Part shown: in pieces, positions 24,605-31,923 of the stretch
Layout: every line of letters begins with the position of its first letter
Numbering within the stretch: the stretch's first letter is position 1
Assembly (NCBI GenBank): GCA_029213145.1
Contig: JARGNK010000078.1
Location: 1-34,863 of the forward strand
DNA length: 34,863 bases
Origin: Rubripirellula sp.
GTDB lineage: Bacteria; Planctomycetota; Planctomycetia; Pirellulales; Pirellulaceae
Direction: 5' to 3'
Program-made: the position numbers and the translations under genes
The notes under the pieces: model-generated
The model's database searches: none
Told to the model about the DNA's origin: nothing
The model's input: only the letters and a program-made list of their open reading frames with translations

Positions 24605-25516
24605 ATGGCTGAACCGAACCACATCTTGGTCGTGGACGATAGTCCGACGCAACTTCGCCAAATGCAATTGGTGCTCGAGAAGGAAGGCTACTCTGTGCGT
24701 TCAGCCGCGGACGGCAAGGAAGCCATGGAGCAGATTGCGATTGATCTTCCCATGCTAGTGATCACCGATTTGCAGATGCCTGAAATGAATGGGTTGGAAT
24801 TGGTTGCTGCGGTGAAAGCCAGCACGCCGTCCTTGCCAGTCATCCTTACCACCAGCCAAGGCAGCGAGGATATCGCGGCGAGTGCGCTTCGAGACGGGGC
24901 GTCTAGCTATGTGCCTAAGCGGGATATGGCATTGACCCTGCCGCCTGTAGTCAAGCAGGTGTTGTCGCTCTACGAAGCGACTCGCTTCATTCGGGAAGTG
25001 TCGAAGTTCGCCGTGGAAAGTTCGATCACGCTAGTGATCGGGAATGATGAAATGCTCGTTCCGAAAGTCATCGAACGTTTGGAACGGCCGATGGTCGAAC
25101 TCGATCTGTTCGATGAAGGTGAGCGATTGCAAATCGCGATGGCGTTAGACGAAGCTCTGGTGAATGCCATTGTCCATGGCAATTTGGAAGTCTCCTCAGA
25201 ATTGCGGCAGACCGAGGATGGAAAGCCCTACACCGACTTGATTGAAAAAAGAAAAACAGAAAGTCCCTACAAAGATCGTCGCGTCAAGGTGCATTTGCAC
25301 GCCTCTTGTCAGCAAGTCAAGTTCGTGATCTGTGACGAAGGCAATGGTTTCGATACAGCCGCGCTGCGTGACCCGACTGACCCCGAAAACCTAGAACGTG
25401 CTGGCGGTCGCGGGTTGCTGTTGATCAACGCCTTTATGGATGAAGTCATTCATAACGACTGTGGCAACGAAATCACGATGTTGAAACGCAAGCAAGTCGA
25501 CGGGGCCAGCGACTGA
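24605..25516 (+). CDS. Response regulator receiver fused to an RsbW-like HATPase domain
   Basis: The 303-aa hybrid starts with a receiver domain (residues 5-125). The acidic pocket is DD at 11-12, the phosphoacceptor is Asp55 (ITDLQMPEMNG), and the conserved Thr region (LTTSQ) and Lys105 (YVPKR) follow. After a linker, residues about 160-300 form an HATPase_c_2 domain of the anti-sigma kinase type: N box MALDEALVNAIVHGN, ATP-lid region CDEGNGFDTAAL and GGRGLLLINAFMDEV. No DNA-binding or histidine phosphotransfer region is present. By family knowledge, phosphorylation of Asp55 by an unseen kinase would gate binding or phosphorylation of the STAS partner encoded 9 nt upstream. Neither a sigma factor nor a PP2C phosphatase is encoded nearby. 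The ATG at 24605 has no clear Shine-Dalgarno site, consistent with coupling. Confidence 0.9.
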   Translation: MAEPNHILVVDDSPTQLRQMQLVLEKEGYSVRSAADGKEAMEQIAIDLPMLVITDLQMPEMNGLELVAAVKASTPSLPVILTTSQGSEDIAASALRDGASSYVPKRDMALTLPPVVKQVLSLYEATRFIREVSKFAVESSITLVIGNDEMLVPKVIERLERPMVELDLFDEGERLQIAMALDEALVNAIVHGNLEVSSELRQTEDGKPYTDLIEKRKTESPYKDRRVKVHLHASCQQVKFVICDEGNGFDTAALRDPTDPENLERAGGRGLLLINAFMDEVIHNDCGNEITMLKRKQVDGASD

Positions 25517-25760
25517 GCCAGCCAATTTGTGTATCCAATGACTGTGGTAAATGATGGTCCAGACGCAGGCTGCCAATGAATAGGTAGAGGTTCATTGCTG
25601 TCGCCCAGCTTACGGGCCAGCGACTTACGCGCCAAAGGATTTGACGGGTGCCATCGGGAGTCTCGCGATTCGCCTGATGCAGACTGGGGCTTGTCGGGCG
25701 TCAACCATTTGACGTTTCATCGCACCATCAAATTCGCCGCAACCCTGAGACAACAGATCT

Positions 25761-27242
25761 GTGATACGAGCCATTCCTGAAGACCGTTTACAGATTGCCA
25801 ACGATCAACCGGTACGATCTGACGGTGATTACGTTTTGTATTGGATGGTGGCGTTCCGTCGAACGCGCAGCAATTTCGCTTTGCAGCATGCTGTAAACTG
25901 CGCCCTCGAACTTGGTAAGCCCCTGCTGGTCTTTGAACCGCTTCGGATCGGTTATCGCTGGGCAAGCGACCGATTGCATCGCTTTGTCATTGAGGGAATG
26001 TGTGCCAATCGCGATGATCTAGCTAAGAAAAACGTGACGTATTTCCCCTACGTGGAACCTAAAAAGCATGCCGAGCGGGGATTGCTGCATCAGTTAGCAG
26101 GACGCGCCTGTACTGTTGTGACGGACGAATATCCTTGCTTTTTTCTACCGCGGATGATCAATGCCGTGCAGCGCAATTTGCCGGCTCGGTTGGAATTGGT
26201 CGATAGTAACGGCGTAATCCCTCTACGTTGGGCGGAGCGAACCTTCACGGTCGCCCACAGCTATCGGCGTTGGATGCAAAAGAACATCCTTGACGCGTTG
26301 ATGGAATTCCCGGCGGAAGACCCGCTGGCGAAGGTAAAGTTGCCAGTGCTCGAGAGCGTTCCAGAGGCAGTTACGCGAAAGTGGCCTGCCGCTAATTTGG
26401 AGCGGCTATTGCAAGCGGGTGGTTTGAAGGATTTGGCAATCGATCACCAAGTTGTGCCTGGCAGGGTGGCCGGTGGTAGTGAGGAAGCGTTGAAGCGTTA
26501 CGATCGATTTCTGGCGGAGCGTTTGCAGAAGTATGGCTCCGACCGAAATCACCCCGACTACCACGCAACGACGAATCTCAGCCCACACCTGCATTTCGGT
26601 CATATCTCGGCTCACCAGCTTGTTTCCGGTGTCCTGGACCGAGAGAACTGGAATCCCGAGATGGCCTCGCCTGCGAATGGGAAAAACCATGGGTTTTGGA
26701 ATACCAGCGACGAGGCTGAAGCGTTCTTAGACCAAGTTCTGACCTGGCGTGAGATCGGGTTCAACATGGCGTTTCGGCACCCCGATTCCTACGACAAGTT
26801 TGAATCGCTTCCCGAGTGGGTCCAAAAAACGCTCGCCGAGCATGCCAGCGACGAGCGACCTGCCATTTATGATTTGGGGCAGTTTGAGCGAGCTGAAACA
26901 GCGGATGAAATTTGGAATGCCGCCCAGCGCGAAATCGTCCAAACCGGACTGATGCACAACTATATGCGGATGTTGTGGGGAAAGAAGATTCTGCATTGGA
27001 CTGAGAGCCCCAGGCAGGCGTTGCGGGTGATGATTGAGCTCAACAACAAGTACGGACTCGATGGTCGCGACCCCAATTCTTACAACGGGATCTTTTGGGT
27101 TCTTGGACGTTATGACCGCGCTTGGGGACCAAAAAGGCCGGTTTTTGGGAGTGTTCGATATATGACCAGCGACTCAACACGCCGAAAACTGAAGCTCAAG
27201 CAATATTTACAGCGATTTGGAGCGGCATCCGTAGGGGCTTGA
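25761..27242 (+). CDS. phr: Class II CPD photolyase
   Basis: The 493-aa flavoprotein fits class II deoxyribodipyrimidine photolyases, which use FADH- and light to split cyclobutane pyrimidine dimers. The N-terminal alpha/beta domain opens with YVLYWMVAFRRTRSNFALQH, a class II hallmark. The C-terminal FAD domain contains TTNLSPHLHFGHISAHQL, VLTWREIGFNMAFRHP, MHNYMRMLWGKKILHW and NKYGLDGRDPNSYNGIFW followed by GRYDRAWGPKRPVFGSVRYM. The length is slightly above the usual 450-490. Class II enzymes are common in plants and animals and scattered in bacteria. The GTG at 25761 is the first start in frame; no strong ribosome-binding site. The gene seems to be its own unit, 244 bp after the receiver-HATPase gene and 205 bp before rplM. 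Confidence 0.92.
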   Translation: MIRAIPEDRLQIANDQPVRSDGDYVLYWMVAFRRTRSNFALQHAVNCALELGKPLLVFEPLRIGYRWASDRLHRFVIEGMCANRDDLAKKNVTYFPYVEPKKHAERGLLHQLAGRACTVVTDEYPCFFLPRMINAVQRNLPARLELVDSNGVIPLRWAERTFTVAHSYRRWMQKNILDALMEFPAEDPLAKVKLPVLESVPEAVTRKWPAANLERLLQAGGLKDLAIDHQVVPGRVAGGSEEALKRYDRFLAERLQKYGSDRNHPDYHATTNLSPHLHFGHISAHQLVSGVLDRENWNPEMASPANGKNHGFWNTSDEAEAFLDQVLTWREIGFNMAFRHPDSYDKFESLPEWVQKTLAEHASDERPAIYDLGQFERAETADEIWNAAQREIVQTGLMHNYMRMLWGKKILHWTESPRQALRVMIELNNKYGLDGRDPNSYNGIFWVLGRYDRAWGPKRPVFGSVRYMTSDSTRRKLKLKQYLQRFGAASVGA

Positions 27243-27447
27243 ACGGCTAGAGGGAGGCAAAAAGCTGCCCAATCTGCCGAAAGGCCTTGCCGATTCGCCC
27301 AAAGAACTATAAATTCCCCGATTCCCTGCAGATCGGTCTCGAACGCAAAGCCCTCTTTGTGTTCCTTCCTCCACCACTTCTGGCGGCTGGCACCGAGCAG
27401 TTTACCGTTTGAATATCCAGATTTCACTCAGTTGATAAGTTAATTCC

Positions 27448-27903
27448 GTGGTCGCACAACCGAGTTTCATGGCCAAGCCTGGCCAGGTCGAAAAACAATG
27501 GTACGTGGTCGACGCGAGCGATGAAGTCCTCGGCCGATTGGCCAGCGACATTGCCGTCGTGTTGATGGGCAAGCATCGCCCGCAGTACACCCCACACGTC
27601 GACTGCGGTGATTTTGTCATCGTCCTCAACGCCGATAAGATCGCGATGACGGGCAAAAAGATGGATGATCGGCACTACACTTGGTATACCGGGTACCCAG
27701 GCCTACGCCTGGAAAGCTACGGTGATCGCAAGGAGCGAAAGCCGGAGGACCTGATCTATCACGCAGTCCGACGGATGCTCCCAAAGAACAAACTTGCTTA
27801 CCAAATGATTAAGAAACTGAAGATCTATTCAGGTTCGGATCATCCGCATACAGCACAGCAGCCTCAAACGCTGCAACGAACTAGCAAAAAGGTCACTAGC
27901 TGA
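27448..27903 (+). CDS. rplM: 50S ribosomal protein L13
   Basis: The protein shows the L13 blocks WYVVDASDEVLGRLAS, VLMGKHRPQYTPHVDCGDFV, YTGYPGLRLES and HAVRRMLPKNKLAYQMIKKL. It is an early-assembly 23S rRNA-binding protein. The GTG at 27448 gives 151 aa; the ATG at 27469 gives 144 aa, closer to the usual 140-150 and beginning MAKPGQVEKQWYVVDA. Neither has a clear Shine-Dalgarno site, so the start is uncertain. rpsI follows after 62 bp, the classical L13-S9 pair. A short hairpin with a TTCG loop spans the stop codon (27900-27913). Confidence 0.97.
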   Translation: MVAQPSFMAKPGQVEKQWYVVDASDEVLGRLASDIAVVLMGKHRPQYTPHVDCGDFVIVLNADKIAMTGKKMDDRHYTWYTGYPGLRLESYGDRKERKPEDLIYHAVRRMLPKNKLAYQMIKKLKIYSGSDHPHTAQQPQTLQRTSKKVTS

Positions 27904-27965
27904 GTTCGCTCAGATTTTGGCTTTCCTTCCCGTTTCCGACACGTTTTCAACCACTTATTTGATTC

Positions 27966-28379
27966 ATGGTCGCCGTCAAAAAGGATAAAGTTAACGGAGA
28001 TTCACTCGGCACTGGCCGACGCAAGAGCAGCGTTGCCAGAGTTCGTGTGCGCCCCGGCAGCGGGAGCATCACCGTTAACAGCAAGCCGTTGGACGAGTAT
28101 TTCGTCAACGAGCAGCACCGCACACACATCGCCGGGACACTGGCTGCAGTCGAACACGCTGATAAGGTTGACGTCCTCGTTCGCGTCTCCGGTGGCGGGA
28201 TGACTGGTCAAAGTGGAGCGGTACGCATGGGGCTTGCCCGTGCACTCGTATCCTTTGATGAATCACTGCATGAAGTGCTGCGTGAAGGCGGCTACTTGAC
28301 GCGTGATTCGCGAATGAAAGAGCGTAAGAAACCTGGTTTGCGTGGTGCTCGTCGAGGCGTGCAGTTCAGCAAACGTTAG
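27966..28379 (+). CDS. rpsI: 30S ribosomal protein S9
   Basis: The 137-aa protein has the S9 core GTGRRKSSVARVRVRPGSG, LVRVSGGGMTGQSGAVRMGLARALV and the conserved C-terminus KPGLRGARRGVQFSKR, whose last residues reach the P-site tRNA. It starts at ATG 27966 with a short extension before GTGRRK. It follows rplM as in most bacteria. infA follows 106 bp downstream, which is not the usual neighbour. Confidence 0.97.
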   Translation: MVAVKKDKVNGDSLGTGRRKSSVARVRVRPGSGSITVNSKPLDEYFVNEQHRTHIAGTLAAVEHADKVDVLVRVSGGGMTGQSGAVRMGLARALVSFDESLHEVLREGGYLTRDSRMKERKKPGLRGARRGVQFSKR

Positions 28380-28474
28380 CGGATTGCTTTGCCTTTCGGC
28401 GTTTTCGGCACAAAAGGTGCATTGTTGGGCAAGCCGCTATGACACCTGCCGCGCCGCGGTGAATTCCGTCTATT

Positions 28475-28479
28475 GAGGA
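28475..28479 (+). promoter_or_regulatory. Shine-Dalgarno site that fixes the infA TTG start
   Basis: GAGGA lies 6 nt upstream of TTG 28486. No ATG or GTG is available in frame near the N-terminus of IF-1, so this site supports initiation at TTG. Confidence 0.6.
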
Positions 28480-28485
28480 TTAGTT

Positions 28486-28707
28486 TTGGGAAAAAAAGAA
28501 GAAGCCTTCGAAGTCGAAGGCACCGTGACTCAAGCACTCGCCAACACCCGATTTCGGGTTCAGCTTGAAACCGGTTCCGAAGTGATGGCGCACGTCGCCG
28601 GTCGAATGCGCAAGCACTTCATCCGGATTGTGCCCGGAGACAAGGTTCGGGTAGAGCTATCGCCTTACGATTTGACCAAGGGTCGAATCGTTTACCGAGA
28701 AAGATAA
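28486..28707 (+). CDS. infA: Translation initiation factor IF-1
   Basis: The 73-aa S1/OB-fold protein matches IF-1 in length and motifs: [60 protein letters not shown] and RIVYRER. It binds the 30S A-site during initiation. The TTG start is set by a GAGGA site 6 nt upstream, and residue 2 onwards (GKKEEAFE) fits the family. In many bacteria infA sits near rpmJ/rpsM; here it follows rpsI. A hairpin lies 17 nt after the stop. Confidence 0.96.
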   Translation: MGKKEEAFEVEGTVTQALANTRFRVQLETGSEVMAHVAGRMRKHFIRIVPGDKVRVELSPYDLTKGRIVYRER

Positions 28708-29102
28708 CTCGCATTTCTGGTCCGAAACCGAACCATTCATGGTCGGTCAAGGCGGTTTCTTAAGGGGTACTGCGCCACATTTCTAAGTCTGTCTGAACTT
28801 TCGCTCCGTTCGTCGATTCTCGCAAAATTGACGGATTGCGAAACTCTGAGTTGATGTGGCGGGTAGCAATTCGTAGGATCCGAGGGGTTTTCGCGGAATC
28901 GCGATCGGTCCCGTCTGAGCAGCCCCGAGTTCCAGCATTGAGAGCGTACAATGGTGCCCCACTCTATGGTGGTTGAGCCATTGTTGACGTTCTCACCCTG
29001 GATAAAGTTAGGGAGTAATTGAGATCGGGGGCGGCGTGAAGGCCCCCTCGTTCGCGATTTATCCTGCTAGCAAAACATTTCTAAACACTGACTGAGAAGA
29101 GG
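28708..29102. other. 395-bp region without a supported gene, downstream of infA
   Basis: It begins with a hairpin after infA (28724-28759). A GC hairpin, GGGGGC (29027-29032) pairing with GCCCCC (29042-29047), lies about 55 nt before the next start, in its probable 5' leader. TTGACG at 28984-28989 resembles a -35 box, but the nearest -10-like TAAAGT is only 13 nt on. A 63-aa minus-strand frame (28760-28951) has no recognisable features. Confidence 0.4.
28724..28759. terminator. Hairpin downstream of infA
   Basis: GAAACCG (28724-28730) pairs with CGGTTTC (28753-28759), enclosing a small inner hairpin ACCA-TTCA-TGGT. Only TT follows, so intrinsic termination is uncertain, but the position at the end of rplM-rpsI-infA fits a transcript end. 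Confidence 0.35.
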
Positions 29103-30782
29103 ATGGTGCAAACCATGGCTTTTTTGAAAACAGCGCGGCATCGATTTGCCGTCGCCGCATTGGCTGCCGTAACGTTTGCGACGGCCACTGCTCCACAAGC
29201 GTTGGCTCAGGACGATGGGGGCGCGAGCGAGCCTGTTGTCGTGATGACTTTTGGTTCGATCAATAAGTTGATGCAAGATGTCAACTACATGTCCAGCGCA
29301 ATGGGACAGCCGCAGGCCGGTGGTATTTTCACCATGATGGCCGGGACGTTCACTCAGGGTGTAGATACAACCCAGCCGATTGGCATGTTGGTGCCTCTGG
29401 TCGATGGTGCACCGCAACCGATCGCGTTGTTGCCAACCGCCGACGTGAAGACGGTTTTAAAGCGTTTGGAAGCACAGGTTGGTCCGGCAGACGAGTTGGA
29501 TGACGGAACCCTGGTCGTTTTGTTGGGTGCAAGCGCGATCTACATTCGCCAATCTGGAAACTGGGCTGTGTTGGCTCCGAGCCAAGATCTGCTTGATATG
29601 GCTCCGGCGAATCCAGAGGCTTTGTTCGAAGGCATGGGCAATGCCTATGACATGGCCGTTCGTCTCAAGATGCAGCAAGTTCCTGCGGAGCTTCGCACCA
29701 TGATTACTCAACAGATTCGTCAGGGTTTCGAGCAAGCGATGGCGATGCAGGGAGCCGACGCTGATGGTACTCGCGATATGGCGGAGAGCTCGATCGAGCA
29801 GTTAGAGCAATTGATCAATGAAACAGATCAGATGAGCTTTGGAATCAACATTGATCCATCTGCTAAGAACATGGCGATGGACATGTCGTTCACAGCCGTG
29901 CCTGGATCAGAAATGGCAGCAATGTACGGCAGCCAGCGATCGGTCCCATCGCAATTTTCATCAGTCATCCGTGACGACGCGGCTGCTTACTTCCACTCAT
30001 CGACCTCGGTTCCACCGGAAGCCGTTGAGCAGGCTCGTGCGAGTATTAGCAACTCGCTAATGGCAGTGCGTCAAGCGCTGGCCGACAACAATCTCTCACC
30101 GGCTCAGCAAGACGAGATCACTGCCATGATCGATCGAATTGTTGACTTAGGTTTGAAGTCGATGTCGGAAGGACGTTCCGACCTAGGTCTGGTCGTGTTG
30201 GCCGATCAAGCACAGTTTCGTTTTGCCCTAGGCACCTTTGTCTCAGATGGTAACGAAGCGGCACAAATCGTTAAAGATTTGGCAGCCAAGATTGAAAACG
30301 AGCCAAACGCTCCCCGGTTTAAGTTTGACATCAGCACCTATAAAGGTGTCACGATGCACATGGTTGAAGCCGATGTTCCTGAGAATGCCGGAGAGGCTCG
30401 CGAAATGTTCGGCGAAGTCTTGCAAGTCCATGTAGGTACGGGCGAGAAAGCTGTTTATCTCGCTGCTGGAAACGATGGCGAGGCATTGATGAAAGAGATG
30501 ATCGATGCGGCTGGAAGTGATAGCAGCGCTGACCGACCGGCTAGCCAGTTTCGAATGAAGTTGCTGCCGATGCTGCAATACGCGCAGACCATCGAAGCCA
30601 ATGACACGGTGGCAATGCTGATCGAGGCTCTGACTCGGTCTCCCAACGGTGGTGAAATGACGATGGTCGAGGAAGGGCTTGCCAATGGTCAAAAGATACA
30701 GATCACGATCGGGGAAGGCTTGATGAAAGCTCTTGGTGTTGCTGCGACGCAAGCTCAGCAACAAATGCAGGGTCAGTTCTAG
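29103..30782 (+). CDS. Unrecognised secreted protein, probably planctomycete-specific
   Basis: I do not recognise a domain in this 559-aa protein. It has a clear Sec signal peptide: basic LKTARHRF, hydrophobic AVAALAAVTFATA, cleavage near ALAQ-DD. After that it is acidic, Met/Gln/Ala-rich and alternates short beta-type stretches (VVVMTFGSINKLMQDVNYM, VLLGASAIYIRQSGNWAVLA) with amphipathic helices. It has no cysteines that I noticed and no other membrane segment, so it is likely periplasmic or surface-exposed. ATG 29103 touches an AGAGG site; ATG 29115 (residue 5) is 12 nt from it, so either start is possible and the signal peptide is unaffected. The DUF1571 gene follows 101 bp downstream, also exported, which hints at a joint envelope role but proves nothing. 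Confidence 0.75.
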   Translation: MVQTMAFLKTARHRFAVAALAAVTFATATAPQALAQDDGGASEPVVVMTFGSINKLMQDVNYMSSAMGQPQAGGIFTMMAGTFTQGVDTTQPIGMLVPLVDGAPQPIALLPTADVKTVLKRLEAQVGPADELDDGTLVVLLGASAIYIRQSGNWAVLAPSQDLLDMAPANPEALFEGMGNAYDMAVRLKMQQVPAELRTMITQQIRQGFEQAMAMQGADADGTRDMAESSIEQLEQLINETDQMSFGINIDPSAKNMAMDMSFTAVPGSEMAAMYGSQRSVPSQFSSVIRDDAAAYFHSSTSVPPEAVEQARASISNSLMAVRQALADNNLSPAQQDEITAMIDRIVDLGLKSMSEGRSDLGLVVLADQAQFRFALGTFVSDGNEAAQIVKDLAAKIENEPNAPRFKFDISTYKGVTMHMVEADVPENAGEAREMFGEVLQVHVGTGEKAVYLAAGNDGEALMKEMIDAAGSDSSADRPASQFRMKLLPMLQYAQTIEANDTVAMLIEALTRSPNGGEMTMVEEGLANGQKIQITIGEGLMKALGVAATQAQQQMQGQF

Positions 30783-30803
30783 ACTTCTGCAAAGGCATCG
30801 ACT

Positions 30804-30832
30804 CGCCGGTGAAGCAACTCGTTTCACCGGCG
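30804..30832. terminator. 10-bp perfect hairpin after the secreted-protein gene
   Basis: CGCCGGTGAA pairs with TTCACCGGCG around a 9-nt loop, 21 nt after the stop codon. The stem is strong, but no T-run follows (TGATCGGG), so it may be a factor-assisted terminator or an mRNA-processing barrier between this gene and the DUF1571 gene. Confidence 0.45.
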
Positions 30833-30883
30833 TGATCGGGCAACGGCCTCCTAGATTTTCGATCTTCTGTCGAGAACGACTCT

Positions 30884-31783
30884 ATGGTGAAGACACGCCG
30901 GGGTGCATGGTTGACGATTGTGGTTCTGATCACCACATCGGTAGCTTGGCTAGGGCTGTACGTCAGCCGACGAAATGTCGAGCCGGCCCAAGCTGAATCA
31001 AAGCCGACGAAGCTAACAGAAAGCGAATCGGGGTCTGGCTCAGGCGTCGATTCGATCACGATGTCCGAAGTTCTAGATTTGGCGGTCGCAACCCGGCAAA
31101 ATATGGCTTCGACTTTGAACGACTATGAAGGTCGATTCATCAAACAAGAGGTCGACAAAAACGGTGTCTTAGGTGGCGTTTCGGAAATCTTGGTCAAAGT
31201 GCAGACACGTTTACGGGATGAGACGAACAAAGCACCGAAACGAGTCTATCTCAAATTCACTGCGCCCGAAAACGTCAAAGGTCGTGAGGTCATTTGGGGT
31301 GAAGACCTGTACGACGGAAAGATGGCAGTTCACGAGGTCGGGCTTTTGCTCGGTTTGAAAACCTTGTGGCTAGATCCTGAAGGGATTCTTGCCATGCAGG
31401 GTCAGCGATATCCCATCAGCGAGATCGGGCTGGTGAAATTGACGGAGAAGTTGATCGAAAGAGGTGAGAAAGACCGGGATAATCCAGACATCACCGTGTC
31501 AATGACCTCAGATCAATCGCTAGAAGATGTCGAAGCCCAGTTGATTCAAGTCCGGCGATCCAAGCCATCGGGGATGGAGGATGATTTCTCGCTCGCGGAA
31601 ATTATCTTTGATCCTGATCGGCAACTCATTCTCGGCTACCGTAGTTTTGGGTGGCCAGAGCAGGCGGAGGATGATCCACCATTGCTGGAATCATATCTCT
31701 ACCGCGACGTTAAAACGAACGTTGGGCTGACCGACAAGGATTTTGACACAACGAATCCGGAATACAATTTTCCGGCCTTTTGA
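30884..31783 (+). CDS. DUF1571 domain-containing exported protein
   Basis: The 299-aa protein has one N-terminal hydrophobic segment (WLTIVVLITTSVAWLGLYV) that could be a membrane anchor or uncleaved signal. A Ser/Gly-rich linker follows and then the DUF1571 domain: TLNDYEGRFIKQEVDKNGVLG, RVYLKFTAPENVKGREVIW, LDPEGILAMQGQRYPISEIGL and a tail with YLYRDVKTNVGLTDKDFD. The fold of this family is thought to resemble LolA/LolB-like lipoprotein or lipid carriers, and its members are frequent in planctomycetes; the function is not established. The ATG at 30884 has no Shine-Dalgarno site. The neighbour upstream is an exported protein of unknown function. Confidence 0.82.
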   Translation: MVKTRRGAWLTIVVLITTSVAWLGLYVSRRNVEPAQAESKPTKLTESESGSGSGVDSITMSEVLDLAVATRQNMASTLNDYEGRFIKQEVDKNGVLGGVSEILVKVQTRLRDETNKAPKRVYLKFTAPENVKGREVIWGEDLYDGKMAVHEVGLLLGLKTLWLDPEGILAMQGQRYPISEIGLVKLTEKLIERGEKDRDNPDITVSMTSDQSLEDVEAQLIQVRRSKPSGMEDDFSLAEIIFDPDRQLILGYRSFGWPEQAEDDPPLLESYLYRDVKTNVGLTDKDFDTTNPEYNFPAF

Positions 31784-31912
31784 GATGACCCGAAGTTCTC
31801 GTCTTTCATTCTGGTCGCTCGCGCTTGTCGGTATTTGAATTGGTTGTGAGTCGCCAGTCATTCGACAAACTCGTGGCTTTTTGATGACGAATTACCCTTG
31901 CCGCAAGCTCCG

Positions 31913-31918
31913 AAAGGA
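31913..31918 (+). promoter_or_regulatory. Shine-Dalgarno site of the Gfo/Idh/MocA gene
   Basis: AAAGGA lies 5 nt before ATG 31924 and supports the start that includes the complete Tat signal. Confidence 0.55.
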
Positions 31919-31923
31919 ATCCT

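Noticed and set aside
27900..27913. Terminator between rplM and rpsI
   Set aside because: The 5-bp stem with a TTCG loop has the closing pair in the less stable orientation and only a short ATTTT follows. rpsI is almost certainly cotranscribed.
28984..29010. Sigma-70-like promoter before the 559-aa secreted protein
   Set aside because: TTGACG is good, but the nearest -10-like hexamer is 13 nt away, too close for a functional pair.
30243..30827. 194-aa minus-strand frame
   Set aside because: It is antisense to the secreted-protein gene, with no motif and no start context.
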